From assembly GCF_009827635.1 (NCBI RefSeq), contig NZ_WTYW01000003.1, forward strand, positions 295,171 through 359,170: a stretch of 64,000 nucleotides of DNA, in the 5' to 3' direction. This document shows positions 21,660-31,306 of the stretch, in pieces (within the stretch, counting starts at the first letter, position 1; every line of letters begins with the position of its first letter). The translations under genes and the position numbers were made by a program. Source of the stretch: Parapontixanthobacter aurantiacus. GTDB taxonomy: Bacteria; Pseudomonadota; Alphaproteobacteria; Sphingomonadales; Sphingomonadaceae. The notes beneath the pieces were generated by a model. The model did no database searches, was not told the origin of the DNA, and was given only the letters and a program-made list of their open reading frames with translations.

Positions 21660-24306
21660 GAGAGCGGGTCACCTGCTCGAACGTATCGCGGGAAAGCGCG
21701 TCGGCTTCCGAAATTCGCTCGAGTTCCTTGCGCATCATCTTCGCACGCTTCGGCTCCATCTTGCGCCATCGACCGAGCGCCGGGACGAAGCGCGCAGCAA
21801 TCTGCGGATTGAGCGGATCGAGCGCGAGGATACAGTCCGCGATCAAACGATAGCCTTCGCCGCTTTCCGCGTGGAACGCATGGGGATTGCCGGTGAAGGA
21901 GCCGTAAAGCGCGCGGACCCGGTTGGGATTGCGCAGGGTAAAGTCCTTGTGCGCGGCCAATGCCTTCACGTGTTCTATCGCATTGGGGTGCAGGGAGATC
22001 GCCTGCAACGAGAACCATTTGTCGATGACCAGCGGATTGTCCTCGTAGCGGTTGTAGAAATCGATCAGCGCGTTGGTTCGCTCCACCCCGTCGAGGCCGG
22101 CCAGCACCATGAGCGCTCCCTGCCGGTCGGTCATGTTGTCCGCGCGGTTATACTGGTGGGCGGCGAGTTCCGATGCTTTCGATGGGTCGCTTGCCGCCGC
22201 GAAGGTCAGGATGAGGTTCTTGACCTTGCGCGCACCCTTCGCCTCGCGATCGAGCGAGAAGAGCACCTGTTCGACGCGCTCGTAAAGGCGATGGAACTGC
22301 TCCTGCAATTCCTTGCCGAGATAGGCCTTCAGCCCTTCGCGAGCGGCAAAGATTCTGCCCGGATCGGCAATCCGCATCTTTTCCATGAGATAGGTCTGGG
22401 TCGGCAACAGCATGAGTTCGCCGCGCATCTGATCGTCGAGCGCCTCGTCCGCGATCACCGCGGCATAGGCCTGCGCGATGTCCGCACGGACCCCATCCCT
22501 CTCGCTGTCGGTCAGCTTTTCGGACACGTCGTCGAGCAGATGGCCGACCACGAGATCCTGCATCGCTTCGGAACGGGCGAAGGGATCGTCGTCGCGCGCT
22601 GCAAGAAATACGAGCTTGTCGCGGGGGGTCTTGCGCTCGATGATGACCGGCGCTGAAAAATTGCGGTTGATCGACAGAACGGGCTTTTTCGCGAAACCGT
22701 CGAAGGTGATGGTCTTCTCGTTTTCGGTGAGCATCACCAGCTGCTCCCCCTGATGCGTTCCCTCGTCACGGTCGAACAGCGCGATGCGCAGCGGGATCGG
22801 CATCGGGTGTTTGGCGGGCTGGCCGGGCGTGGGCGGCACGTCCTGGCGCAGCGAGAGCGTCGCCTCGTCACCCGAATGGTCGAGCCGTACCGTCACCGTC
22901 GGCGTGCCCGCCTGCTCGTACCAGCGGCGAAATTGCGTGAGGTCGAGACCGGCCCCGTCTTCCATCGCTTTCACGAAATCCTCGCAAGTCGCCGCTTCGC
23001 CGTCATGCCGCTCGAAATAGAGGTCGCATCCTTTGCGGAACGCCTGCGGCCCCGCCATGGTGCGCATCATGCGGATGACCTCGGCCCCCTTGTTGTAGAT
23101 CGTCGCGGTGTAGAAATTGCTGATCTCGCGATAGGAATCGGGGCGAATAGGATGCGCGAGCGGCCCGCTATCCTCCGGAAATTGCGCCCCGCGAAGGACG
23201 CGCACATCCTCGATCCGCTTGACCGCCTCGCCCTGCATGTCCTGGCTGAACAGCTGGTCGCGCAATACGGTGAAGCCTTCCTTCAAGGACAGCTGGAACC
23301 AGTCGCGGCACGTCACGCGATTGCCCGACCAATTGTGGAAGTATTCGTGAGCGATGACGCCCTCGACACCGTCGAAATCGCCGTCCGTGGCAGTTTCCGG
23401 GTCGGCGAGAACGTATTTCGTGTTGAAGACGTTCAGCCCCTTGTTCTCCATCGCGCCCATGTTGAAATCGCTCACGGCGACGATGTTGAACAGGTCGAGA
23501 TCGTATTCGCGCCCGAAGGCTTCCTCGTCCCACTTCATGCTTGCCTTTAGCGAACTCATCGCGTGATGCGTCCGCTCCAGATCCCCGTCGCGCACGTAGA
23601 TGTTGAGGGCGACTTCGCGACCGCTCATCGTGGTGAAGCTGTCCGAATTCGCGACCAGATCACCGACGACGAGGGCGAAGAGATAGGACGGCTTGGGCCA
23701 CGGGTCGTGCCATTCGGCATAGTGCCGGCCATCTGTGAGGTCGCCCGCATCCGTCCGGTTGCCGTTCGACAGGAGGACCGGAAAGCTTTCCTTCTCGGCT
23801 TCCATTCTGACCGTGTAGGTCGAAAGAACGTCGGGCCGGTCGGGGAAGAAGGTGATGCGGCGGAAGCCCTCCGCCTCGCATTGCGTGCAGAGCATCCCGT
23901 TCGATGCGTAAAGACCCATCAGGACGGTATTGGCCGAGGGATCGAATTCGGTGACGATCGAGACGCTATGCTCGTCGCCCGGCACAGTGACGAGCAGCGC
24001 GGGTCCGTCCATCGTCCAGCTTTGCGTTGCCTCGCCGTCGATCCTGACCTCGAGCGGTTCGAGATTATCGCCATCGAGGCGCAGCACCGGCGTCGCCTCA
24101 CCCGCCGGGTTGCGGCGCACCTCCATCGTGTTGACCACCCGCGTTCTTTCGAGCGCGAGGTCGAATTCGAGCCGCACGGAGGGGAGGAGCCAGGGATAGG
24201 GCTTGTAATCCTTGCGATAAATGATCGGCGGTGCCTTCGGTTCGCGCGCGGCATCTGCCATCTGGGGGTTGCCGGGAGGGGTCGAGGGGGTGCGTGCAAT
24301 ATCCAT
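21652..24306 (-). CDS. pepN: Aminopeptidase N (M1 zinc peptidase)
   Basis: 884 residues from the ATG at 24306, which has an AAAGG ribosome site at good spacing. Upstream in-frame sequence is the shadow of the divergent SDR gene. It cleaves N-terminal residues from peptides in the cytoplasm. Hallmarks are GAMENKGLNVFN (substrate N-terminus recognition) and the zinc motif HEYFHNWSGNR with the third ligand Glu in LKEGFTV. Length matches E. coli PepN (870). It shares eight bases with pgeF downstream and is divergent from the SDR gene with a 46-base gap. Confidence 0.97.
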   Translation of the reverse strand: MDIARTPSTPPGNPQMADAAREPKAPPIIYRKDYKPYPWLLPSVRLEFDLALERTRVVNTMEVRRNPAGEATPVLRLDGDNLEPLEVRIDGEATQSWTMDGPALLVTVPGDEHSVSIVTEFDPSANTVLMGLYASNGMLCTQCEAEGFRRITFFPDRPDVLSTYTVRMEAEKESFPVLLSNGNRTDAGDLTDGRHYAEWHDPWPKPSYLFALVVGDLVANSDSFTTMSGREVALNIYVRDGDLERTHHAMSSLKASMKWDEEAFGREYDLDLFNIVAVSDFNMGAMENKGLNVFNTKYVLADPETATDGDFDGVEGVIAHEYFHNWSGNRVTCRDWFQLSLKEGFTVLRDQLFSQDMQGEAVKRIEDVRVLRGAQFPEDSGPLAHPIRPDSYREISNFYTATIYNKGAEVIRMMRTMAGPQAFRKGCDLYFERHDGEAATCEDFVKAMEDGAGLDLTQFRRWYEQAGTPTVTVRLDHSGDEATLSLRQDVPPTPGQPAKHPMPIPLRIALFDRDEGTHQGEQLVMLTENEKTITFDGFAKKPVLSINRNFSAPVIIERKTPRDKLVFLAARDDDPFARSEAMQDLVVGHLLDDVSEKLTDSERDGVRADIAQAYAAVIADEALDDQMRGELMLLPTQTYLMEKMRIADPGRIFAAREGLKAYLGKELQEQFHRLYERVEQVLFSLDREAKGARKVKNLILTFAAASDPSKASELAAHQYNRADNMTDRQGALMVLAGLDGVERTNALIDFYNRYEDNPLVIDKWFSLQAISLHPNAIEHVKALAAHKDFTLRNPNRVRALYGSFTGNPHAFHAESGEGYRLIADCILALDPLNPQIAARFVPALGRWRKMEPKRAKMMRKELERISEADALSRDTFEQVTRSLV

Positions 24307-24352
24307 GTGATGCCTTTGATCTGTCCGGTCGCTGTTTACCAGCGAAGCCTTT

Positions 24353-25147
24353 GTGAGTAACAACGCGGCGATGGCGCAGATGTTCATTTTCGGCCTCGGA
24401 TATACGGCGAAGCGCATTGCCGCAGCGCTGAGGAAAGATGGCTGGACGGTAGCCGCCACCGGCAGCGACGGCGACATCGACTTCGAGAATGCCGAGGCGG
24501 TGCGTGAGCAACTGGCGCAGGCAACGCATGTTCTCTCCAGCGTTCCGCCCGACCGGGAGAGCGGCCTCGATCCCGTCCTCAGCACTTATGGCCGGGATTT
24601 CGGCCGGGCATGGTACGGTTATCTATCTTCCACCGGGGTCTATGGCGACCAGCAGGGTGCCTGGGTCGACGAAGCCAGCCCGACAGGAACGGGCCGCCGC
24701 TCTGCTCGGTCGGAAGCCGATGCTTTATGGGTGAAGCTGGGTGCGCACGTCTTCCGCCTGCCGGGTATCTACGGTCCGGGCCGCAGCATCCTCGATCGCG
24801 TCGCTAACGGAAGCGCACACCGGATCGACTTGCCCGGCCACGTCTTCAGTCGCATCCATGTGGACGATATCGTATCGGCAGTGATTGCGGGTGTTGCCGC
24901 TCCGTCAGGCGCCTACAACATCGCCGACGACCTGCCGACGAGCCAGAACAGGGTGGTCGAGGAAGCCTGCCGCCTGCTCGGCATGGCGCCCCCGCCGCTG
25001 CAGACGATGGACAAGGCGGGCCTCAGCGATATGGCTCGCCGCTTCTATGCCGAAAACCGCCGGGTAGCGAACGGCAAGGCGAAGCGGGTGCTCGGCTGGC
25101 GTCCGCGCTACAGGACCTATCGCGAGGGGCTACGCAGCCTGCTTTAG
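24353..25147 (+). CDS. SDR-family NAD(P)-dependent epimerase-like protein
   Basis: 264 residues (GTG start at 24353; an ATG six codons later at 24371 is equally possible). An N-terminal Rossmann fold reads FIFGLGYTAKRIA. The middle carries YLSSTGVYGD, the Ser/Tyr region of extended SDRs, though the usual YxxxK is not clear. FSRIHVDDIVSAV and YNIADD follow, as in nucleotide-sugar-epimerase-like proteins of the YeeZ type. Substrate unknown. It converges on the DMT transporter gene, overlapping by 18 bases. Confidence 0.8.
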   Translation: MSNNAAMAQMFIFGLGYTAKRIAAALRKDGWTVAATGSDGDIDFENAEAVREQLAQATHVLSSVPPDRESGLDPVLSTYGRDFGRAWYGYLSSTGVYGDQQGAWVDEASPTGTGRRSARSEADALWVKLGAHVFRLPGIYGPGRSILDRVANGSAHRIDLPGHVFSRIHVDDIVSAVIAGVAAPSGAYNIADDLPTSQNRVVEEACRLLGMAPPPLQTMDKAGLSDMARRFYAENRRVANGKAKRVLGWRPRYRTYREGLRSLL

Positions 25148-26068
25148 TGCGGGCGGCGGGGTCTGCCGGGCGCGCAGTGCGATGACGAGGCCGGCAAGCG
25201 CGAGCAGCGCTCCGAGGATCGTCAGTGGGTTCCAGCGATAATTCTCGAACAGGGTGGACAGCAGCATGGCGACGATGACCGTCACGATGCCATTATAGGC
25301 TGCCCGCCCCGCGCCGATCTCGCGAACGAGGGTGTAGTGTAGCGGGAAGGTCACGACGCTTCCTGCGAGCGCCAGCCAGCCGATACCGAGCCAGAACGTG
25401 GCACGGTCAGGCAGCACGGGCGGACCGGCGGTCAGCCAGGCGAGCGCGAAATCGGCAATGGTGCCGTAGAGCATTGACCATGCCAGCAGGCTGACCATCG
25501 GCAGCGCGCGCCCGGTCTGGTTCGCCTGCACGACGTTGGCGATACTGGCCGCAAGGATGCCGAGAACGGCCCAAAGGATGCCGAGCGGGATGCTGCCGCC
25601 CAGCGGCGACAGGCGCGCCTCGTGGATCAGCAGTAGCGAGATACCGGCGAGCGCGACCAGCGTTCCGAGGACGAAGTTGCGGGTGATTCTTTGGCCCAGC
25701 AGCCACCAGCCGAACGCGGCGTTGCTGACGATAAGCATGGTGAACATCACGGCCACGATGCCCGAGGTCAGATGCTGCTCGGCACGGTAGACGAAATTGA
25801 AATTGCCGCAGAACTGCGTGATGCCGATGGCGAGCGCGAGCAACTGTCCGCTGAGCCCGATGGCAAGATTGCGCCGCATGAGTTTTGCGAGGACGAACAT
25901 CGCGGGCGTGGCGACGGCAAAGCGGATCGCGACCGACCAGCTCGGCGGCATTCCGGCAATCTGGTCGGTAATGACCCACCAGGTCGAACCCCAGATGATG
26001 CCCGTGAGGATAAAAGGTACGACGATGCGCGGTCGGAGCAGGCTTTGCTCGGCGGTGTCGTCCGTCAT
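25130..26068 (-). CDS. EamA/DMT-family transporter
   Basis: 312 residues with about ten hydrophobic helices in two repeated halves, the EamA (DMT) exporter layout. The helices run from FILTGIIWGSTWWVITDQ to GALLALAGLVIALRA. Members export amino acids or other metabolites across the inner membrane. It overlaps the upstream threonine-aldolase-like gene by four bases, so it may export a product or substrate of that enzyme (inference). Confidence 0.88.
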   Translation of the reverse strand: MTDDTAEQSLLRPRIVVPFILTGIIWGSTWWVITDQIAGMPPSWSVAIRFAVATPAMFVLAKLMRRNLAIGLSGQLLALAIGITQFCGNFNFVYRAEQHLTSGIVAVMFTMLIVSNAAFGWWLLGQRITRNFVLGTLVALAGISLLLIHEARLSPLGGSIPLGILWAVLGILAASIANVVQANQTGRALPMVSLLAWSMLYGTIADFALAWLTAGPPVLPDRATFWLGIGWLALAGSVVTFPLHYTLVREIGAGRAAYNGIVTVIVAMLLSTLFENYRWNPLTILGALLALAGLVIALRARQTPPPALKQAA

Positions 26069-27078
26069 AGATTGGCGATGGCCTTGGCAAGACCGCGCGC
26101 GTCCTCATCGCGTGTGTTCCAGGCGGTGACGAACCGGGCAGCGTCCCGGCCCCAGTCGTAAAAGTCGAAGCCCTGCCTGCGGATCGCGTCTCGCTCTTCC
26201 TGCGTGGTCGTCACGAAGATCTCGTTCGCCTCGACCGGGTGCAGCAGCCGATTACCGCACGCTCCGGCGATTTCCTGTGCGGCGGCGTTCGCATGGTGCG
26301 CATTGGCAAGCCAGATGTCGTCCTCCAGCATGGCCATGATCTGCGCGGCGAGGAACCGTCCCTTGGATTGCAGGTGCCCCGCTCGCTTGCGGCGATAGCG
26401 GGCGACGTCGGCAAGGCCGGTATCGAAGAAGACGATGGCTTCCGCCGTCATTCCGCCATTTTTGACGAAGCCGAAGGACAAAGCCTGCGCCGCGCCCACG
26501 GCGTCGATCGGCTCGCAATCGAGATGCGCGACGGCATTGGCGAAGCGCGCACCGTCGACATGAAAGCCCAGTCCCCGCGTCCGTGCCAGTTCGCCGAGCG
26601 CCATCAGTTCCTCGGGCCGATAGACGCGGCCATATTCGCTCGCCTGCGTCACGGAAAGCGCGTGTGGCTGCACCTGGTGAACATCATCGCGGATCGCATC
26701 GAGCCGGGCCGCGACATCCGCTACCGCCAGTTTCGCGCCCTCGCCCGGAACGGTCAGCAGCTTCGCACCGTGAAGGTAGAAACCGGGCGCGCCGCCTTCG
26801 TCCATCTCGATATGCGCTTCCTCGTGACATACCACGCCGCCATGCGGCTGTACCATCGTGGCAAGGGCAAGGCAGTTTGCAGCCGTTCCGGTCGCCACCC
26901 AGAGGACCGCGACCTCGCACCCGAACACTTCCCCCATGCGCTCGTCCAGCCCGGTCGAAACGGCATCGCCGTCATAGGGCGTATCGGCCTCGTCGGCGCG
27001 CCGCAGCGCCTCCCAGATGGCGGGATGGACACTGGCGGAATTGTCGGAGAGGAACAGCTTGGGGCGATCGGCGCTCAT
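26065..27078 (-). CDS. Threonine aldolase family PLP lyase
   Basis: 337 residues, fold-type I PLP enzyme of the beta-eliminating lyase/threonine aldolase family. It would split L-threonine or a beta-hydroxy amino acid into glycine and an aldehyde. The protein begins LFLSDNSASVHP, with cofactor contacts GTAANCLAL, HVDGARFANA and the Schiff-base lysine in SFGFVKNGGM (about residue 207). It is translationally coupled to the DMT transporter (ATGA overlap). Confidence 0.88.
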   Translation of the reverse strand: MSADRPKLFLSDNSASVHPAIWEALRRADEADTPYDGDAVSTGLDERMGEVFGCEVAVLWVATGTAANCLALATMVQPHGGVVCHEEAHIEMDEGGAPGFYLHGAKLLTVPGEGAKLAVADVAARLDAIRDDVHQVQPHALSVTQASEYGRVYRPEELMALGELARTRGLGFHVDGARFANAVAHLDCEPIDAVGAAQALSFGFVKNGGMTAEAIVFFDTGLADVARYRRKRAGHLQSKGRFLAAQIMAMLEDDIWLANAHHANAAAQEIAGACGNRLLHPVEANEIFVTTTQEERDAIRRQGFDFYDWGRDAARFVTAWNTRDEDARGLAKAIANL

Positions 27079-27131
27079 GGCGGAACGGCTGTAGAGGGCG
27101 CGGCGTTCTTGGCAAGAAGGAGATTTTCTGC

Positions 27132-27434
27132 ATGAGCAACGAAGGACTTGAAATCCGGCATCACGACGAGGGATCGCAGGGCGAATATCGCGCTCATCTG
27201 TCGAATAGCGACAAAATCGGCCGCCTGACTTGGAAGAAGCGCGGAGAGAATGTCCGCGTGGCCGACCACACGCTCGTTCCCAAGGAGATCGGAGGTCGGG
27301 GCATTGCCGCCGCCCTGGTCGACGCGCTGATCAAAGACGCACGGCAGGAAGGCTTCAAGATCGTTCCGCAGTGCTCCTATGTCGAAAAGAAGTTCGACGA
27401 GCATCCAGAATGGAGCGATCTTCGGGCGCTCTAG
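27132..27434 (+). CDS. GNAT family N-acetyltransferase, small YidJ type
   Basis: 100 residues from the ATG at 27132, which has a strong AAGGAG site. Compact GNAT-like fold of the COG2388 type: strands with IGRLTWKKRG and VRVADHTLVP, then the acetyl-CoA-binding loop GGRGIAAALVDALI, and IVPQCSYVEKKFDEHPEW at the end. Substrate unknown. It converges on the PH-domain gene, sharing four bases. Longer in-frame extension upstream is antisense to the threonine-aldolase gene and is rejected. Confidence 0.88.
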   Translation: MSNEGLEIRHHDEGSQGEYRAHLSNSDKIGRLTWKKRGENVRVADHTLVPKEIGGRGIAAALVDALIKDARQEGFKIVPQCSYVEKKFDEHPEWSDLRAL

Positions 27435-29074
27435 GCGGCGACCACGACCGAAAAATCGCTTCTGGTCATGCTTTCGAGCAAAGCCTCGCGCAATTCATGC
27501 GCCCGTTCGACCGGCAGGCCTTCGAGCACGAAGGAGCCTCCCGCGAGACCCAGCTTCAAGGTGGCATAGCCGCGCCGTTGCGCAATGGGACCGCGCGAGA
27601 TCTCGACCGATTGCAGCTTGGCCCGATCTGCGATGTCCGTCTTGCCCGCAAGAATGCCGCGTCTGAAATATAGCTGGTGATCGTCCAGAGCGTTCAACCG
27701 CTTCGACCAGCCAAGTATCTCCCAGGCGGCAAGCACTCCTGAAAGACACAGGAGGCCGAAGGGAACGAGCCAGTATCCGCGCGCAATGTCCTGCCCGCCG
27801 AACAACAGGAAAACGGCAATTGCGCCGGCGATCGACAGGAGCAGCAAAGCCGTAACGAACGCCGCATCCTTGGCGTGATTGAGACTGCCGCGGCGCCATT
27901 CGGTCGCTGCCGGAACCGGATCGAAGCCCGCCGCGCGCACGATCGGTTCGATCTCTTCCATTCTGGCGAAGGGGGCAGCGTCGTGGCTCGCCCCGCCGCT
28001 ATCCTGCGCGAGGCTGACCAGTTTCAGCGAATGCCAGCCGAACCGCCGCCGGATGACGCCGGTCGCGATCTTCAGAGCTTGTACGCGGTGGACGGGCATG
28101 ACGACGTCGGTCCGCGTCAGGAGCCCGCGCCGCCGGCGGAAGCCCTTCGGGGTTCGCAGCAGGGTGAAGTCCCATTCGCGCAGCACCGTGCGGACGAGCC
28201 CCGTGACGAGGCCAATTAGGACGAGGCTGAGGACCGCCACGATCCCGCCGACGACCTGCGCCATCGCCCCCATTCCATAAAGTGCCGCGCCCGGTCCTGC
28301 GAGAAGATCCTGCCAGGCATCGAAGTCGTAAATGTCGAAAGGCAAGGCGAAATCGAATTGCTGCACAGCTGCGAAGGCAGCCGCAACGACGGCCAGCGAG
28401 AACTCGAAGAAGCCGAATGTCAGCACGCGCCGCCTGTCCATCGCGAAGATGACTTCGCCCGCGTCACCCGGCACGGCCTCGGCATCACCATCGGCGCTCG
28501 CTAGGGCAGCAGTGGCCTGCCCGTCGCGGCGTTCGCGCACGAGTTCGCGCAGCCGCTCTCCTTCGGCCTCGCCCAGATAGGCGAGCGCCAGTTCGTCCTT
28601 GCCGCCGGCGCCCGTCTCGAACTTGATCGCGACGAGGCCGAGCAGTCGCGGGACCAGCGACTGCTCCACGCTGACGTCCTGAATTCGCTCGTAAGGGACC
28701 GACCGCGCCTGCCGCGAAAGGATGCCGCTCGTCACGCGGATATCGGTCTCTCCGACCCGGTACGTAAGGCGCCGCCAGCTCAGATAGGCGAGCGCCATGG
28801 CCGCGCAGAGGAAAATACCGAACATCGAAAGGATGAAGGGTATCGAGATGCCGTCCGAACTGAACGTGTAGCCAAGAGCGAGAAGCGGCAGGAGCATGTT
28901 TGAGGAAAGGCTCGCTCCACTGGCGATGAAGCCCTTGGGGTCGGTGCGCTGCTCCTCGCCGTCATTTGCGATCGTGGCGGCGCGCGACGGGGCCGTGCCG
29001 TCGAGTTTGATGACGCGGGCTTGATCGCCCCCGGCAAGCGGATCAGGTCGGGCTTCCTCGTCCGGCCCGATCAC
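27431..29074 (-). CDS. Membrane protein with repeated bacterial PH domains (YdbT-like)
   Basis: 547 residues. Pairs of hydrophobic helices (about 60-100, 225-310 and 400-450) alternate with bPH2/DUF304 blocks, recognisable by repeats of the type YRVGETDIRVTSGILSRQ, RSVPYERIQDVSVEQS, RRRGLLTRTDVVMPVHRVQAL and YFRRGILAGKTDIADRAKLQ. An acidic Ala-rich insertion lies near residue 195. Homologues in Bacillus are linked to resistance to membrane-active peptides. It overlaps its partner upstream by four bases. Confidence 0.85.
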   Translation of the reverse strand: MIGPDEEARPDPLAGGDQARVIKLDGTAPSRAATIANDGEEQRTDPKGFIASGASLSSNMLLPLLALGYTFSSDGISIPFILSMFGIFLCAAMALAYLSWRRLTYRVGETDIRVTSGILSRQARSVPYERIQDVSVEQSLVPRLLGLVAIKFETGAGGKDELALAYLGEAEGERLRELVRERRDGQATAALASADGDAEAVPGDAGEVIFAMDRRRVLTFGFFEFSLAVVAAAFAAVQQFDFALPFDIYDFDAWQDLLAGPGAALYGMGAMAQVVGGIVAVLSLVLIGLVTGLVRTVLREWDFTLLRTPKGFRRRRGLLTRTDVVMPVHRVQALKIATGVIRRRFGWHSLKLVSLAQDSGGASHDAAPFARMEEIEPIVRAAGFDPVPAATEWRRGSLNHAKDAAFVTALLLLSIAGAIAVFLLFGGQDIARGYWLVPFGLLCLSGVLAAWEILGWSKRLNALDDHQLYFRRGILAGKTDIADRAKLQSVEISRGPIAQRRGYATLKLGLAGGSFVLEGLPVERAHELREALLESMTRSDFSVVVAA

Positions 29075-29628
29075 ATCGTGTCCCGCTTGATGCGCTCTCG
29101 GATCGTCTCGCGCATCTCCAGTGCAGTCTCGTTCAGCAGGCCCGGCAATGCAACGGACGAATTATGCGTTCCCGCCGTGTGTAGAACGAGCGTTGCGAGG
29201 TCGTAATGCCGCTCGACCGGACCCTGATGCACGTCGATATGCTGGACCCGGCCGAAGGGGACGACCGTGTCGCTCCGAAACCACAGCCCACGCACGACCC
29301 GCAACCGGTCGCTGCCCATCGCATAGCCTTTCGCGTGATAGCGGCGCAGCGGCACTCTCCAGAGGATCAACACCGCGAGGACCAGCACTGGCACGACGAA
29401 TATCCCGGCCGGGGCAAAGCCGATCAGCTCAAACACGATGGCGGCGATGAGCAGGGGAACGAGATAGAATAGAGCGGAAATCCGCAGCACCTTGACGTGG
29501 TCGGGATGCAAAGGCGTCAGCTCATCCTGTCGCTCGACTACCGCCCCTTCGTGCGGTATTGCGCCGCCCTCTATTGCGCCTGCTTCGTCCATGCCCGCCT
29601 GTCTGATAAAAGGCGGCAGTTTTGGCAA
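29071..29628 (-). CDS. Membrane protein with one bacterial PH domain (YdbS-like)
   Basis: 185 residues with two hydrophobic helices (about 48-90) followed by a single bPH2/DUF304 domain: GSDRLRVVRGLWFRSDTVVP and FGRVQHIDVHQGPVERHYDL. It precedes the larger YdbT-like gene with ATGA overlap, the usual order of the YdbS/YdbT pair. It starts 26 bases after the enoyl-CoA hydratase gene, so readthrough from the acyl-CoA operon is possible. Confidence 0.85.
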   Translation of the reverse strand: MPKLPPFIRQAGMDEAGAIEGGAIPHEGAVVERQDELTPLHPDHVKVLRISALFYLVPLLIAAIVFELIGFAPAGIFVVPVLVLAVLILWRVPLRRYHAKGYAMGSDRLRVVRGLWFRSDTVVPFGRVQHIDVHQGPVERHYDLATLVLHTAGTHNSSVALPGLLNETALEMRETIRERIKRDTM

Positions 29629-29654
29629 GAGCGAAGCCTTCCCGGCCCGGCGGA

Positions 29655-30410
29655 TCAGTCGGAGAATTTCGGCGGTCTCTTCTCGGCGAAAGCGCGTGCG
29701 CCTTCCGCAAAATCGGGTCCGGAGAATGCCTGCGCGAAGATGTCGAGGCTTTGCCGGTCTTCCGCCCCTTCGCCGTCGAGCACGCGCTGCACGAAGCGCT
29801 TCATCGCCTGGACGGAGCGCGGACTGGCCGCACGGATAGCCTCTGCGACTTCGACGTAATCCTCGGCCACCATCTCGACGAGCCCGATGCGGAGCGCTTC
29901 GTCGGCATCGACCGCCATGCCGGTGAAGAGCAGCCGCCGCGCATGACCCGGTCCGACCAGATCGGTCAGCAGCTTCACGTCATGCAGCGGATAGACGAGA
30001 CCGAGCCGCGCCGGCGTGATCGCGAACCGTGCCGCCGATGTCGCTATGCGCAGATCGCAGGCAAGCGCCAGCCCGCATCCTCCGCCCATGCAGTCGCCCT
30101 CGACAAAGGCTAGTGTCGCGCAGCGGGCCCGCGCGAGCTTGCTCTGCACGCGATTGATGGCCGCCTGGTTCGCCGCCGCCCACTCCGGATCGCCGCGATG
30201 CTCGCGCATCTGCTTCAGATCGGCACCCGCGCTGAAGGTCCCGCCATTCGCGGAGCGCAGGACGAGGAGGCGGAGCCGGTCGTTCGCCTCGACTTGCCGC
30301 AAGAGGATGAAAGCCTCTTCCCACATGGCAAGGTCGATCGCGTTGCGCCGCTCCGGCCGATCGATCAGCAGGTGCGCGCAATCGCCGTCGAGTTCGAGCC
30401 GGACCGTCAT
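29655..30410 (-). CDS. Enoyl-CoA hydratase/isomerase family protein
   Basis: 251-residue crotonase-fold protein. The oxyanion-hole motifs are FSAGADLKQM (about 60) and CMGGGCGLALACD (about 107-119). The usual hydratase glutamates are not obvious, so hydratase or isomerase cannot be chosen. Last gene of a four-gene acyl-CoA operon; it overlaps the PrpD-like gene by four bases. It presumably hydrates the product of the acyl-CoA dehydrogenase encoded first in the operon. Confidence 0.88.
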   Translation of the reverse strand: MTVRLELDGDCAHLLIDRPERRNAIDLAMWEEAFILLRQVEANDRLRLLVLRSANGGTFSAGADLKQMREHRGDPEWAAANQAAINRVQSKLARARCATLAFVEGDCMGGGCGLALACDLRIATSAARFAITPARLGLVYPLHDVKLLTDLVGPGHARRLLFTGMAVDADEALRIGLVEMVAEDYVEVAEAIRAASPRSVQAMKRFVQRVLDGEGAEDRQSLDIFAQAFSGPDFAEGARAFAEKRPPKFSD

Positions 30411-31306
30411 GAGAGCCAGCGTTGCAACAGATTGTCGAGCGCTGCAACATCGTCGCTCTCCAACGCCAGACCGATCGCCTTGTCCGCCTCCTCGTCCGGC
30501 AATTCGCCGAATTTCGTCAGGTGCCGAACCTTGTCGGATACCGAGGCCGCGTCCGGTCGGTCAGCGAGGTTTTCTGCGTCCTGAAGCGCCATGACCGGCA
30601 ACACTCCGACGCCGGCAATCGCCCAATCGCTTATGGTTTCCGGCAACGCCTCCTCGGATCCCGACATAGCCGCAATGAGGCCGAATTCGCCGTCGAGCAA
30701 CGTGTCGGAGCCGGTCGCGCCGTAATGGACGTGCAGCGCTGCATCGCGCCCGGTGCGCACGGCATGGTAGGTCTGCCATTGCTCGGTGAGCACGTCTCTT
30801 GTCCGGGCGGGAGCGAGCAATCCGGCAACGGCGGCGACATTGCCCAAGGCATTGCGATACTCGATGCCGGCAAATCCGATGAGCGAACCGAAAGCCGCTG
30901 CCGTGCCGAACATTCCCGCGGCGGCAGACACGTTCCAGGAGCCTGTGTCGCGCCCGTCGAACAGCGCGGCAATAGCAATGCTCGCCTCGTAGCCGCGGAT
31001 CGCGGCGTCGAGGCGTTGCTGCATTCCTGCACTCGGCAGGCTTATCGCGGCTGGCCAGATGAACGGGCCGGGACTGATACCGCTCGCCGGGTGGCGGTCG
31101 GACAGGCCGAGCGCATTGCCGGGATAGGTCGCTTTCTCCCACGCCGCAGACGAGATCGCTCCGCCCAGCGCACCCGCCTCGTGGGTCCGCGCACCGGCAA
31201 GGCAGGCCAGCCAGTCGAGCAGCAGGATGCGGGCAATGCGGCGTTCTTCCTCGCCCGGTTCAGGCGACAGTCGAGCGACGATTGCGGCCAGCATCGTATC
31301 GCTCAT
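30407..31306 (-). CDS. Short MmgE/PrpD-like protein
   Basis: 299 residues from the ATG at 31306, which overlaps the CaiB stop (ATGA). The N-terminal helices (ARILLLDWLACLAGARTHEAG) and later AAIRGYEASIAIAALFDG and AAAFGSLIGFA resemble the helical domain of MmgE/PrpD enzymes such as 2-methylcitrate dehydratase. The usual length is about 450, and the C-terminal alpha/beta domain seems shortened or replaced by an acidic tail. It may be a pseudo-enzyme or a substrate-specific helper. It lies inside the acyl-CoA operon between CaiB and enoyl-CoA hydratase. Confidence 0.6.
   Translation of the reverse strand: MSDTMLAAIVARLSPEPGEEERRIARILLLDWLACLAGARTHEAGALGGAISSAAWEKATYPGNALGLSDRHPASGISPGPFIWPAAISLPSAGMQQRLDAAIRGYEASIAIAALFDGRDTGSWNVSAAAGMFGTAAAFGSLIGFAGIEYRNALGNVAAVAGLLAPARTRDVLTEQWQTYHAVRTGRDAALHVHYGATGSDTLLDGEFGLIAAMSGSEEALPETISDWAIAGVGVLPVMALQDAENLADRPDAASVSDKVRHLTKFGELPDEEADKAIGLALESDDVAALDNLLQRWLS

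Noticed and set aside
24307..24585. Longer N-terminus for pepN
   Set aside because: It is antisense to the SDR gene and unlike aminopeptidase N; the ATG at 24306 has a ribosome site.
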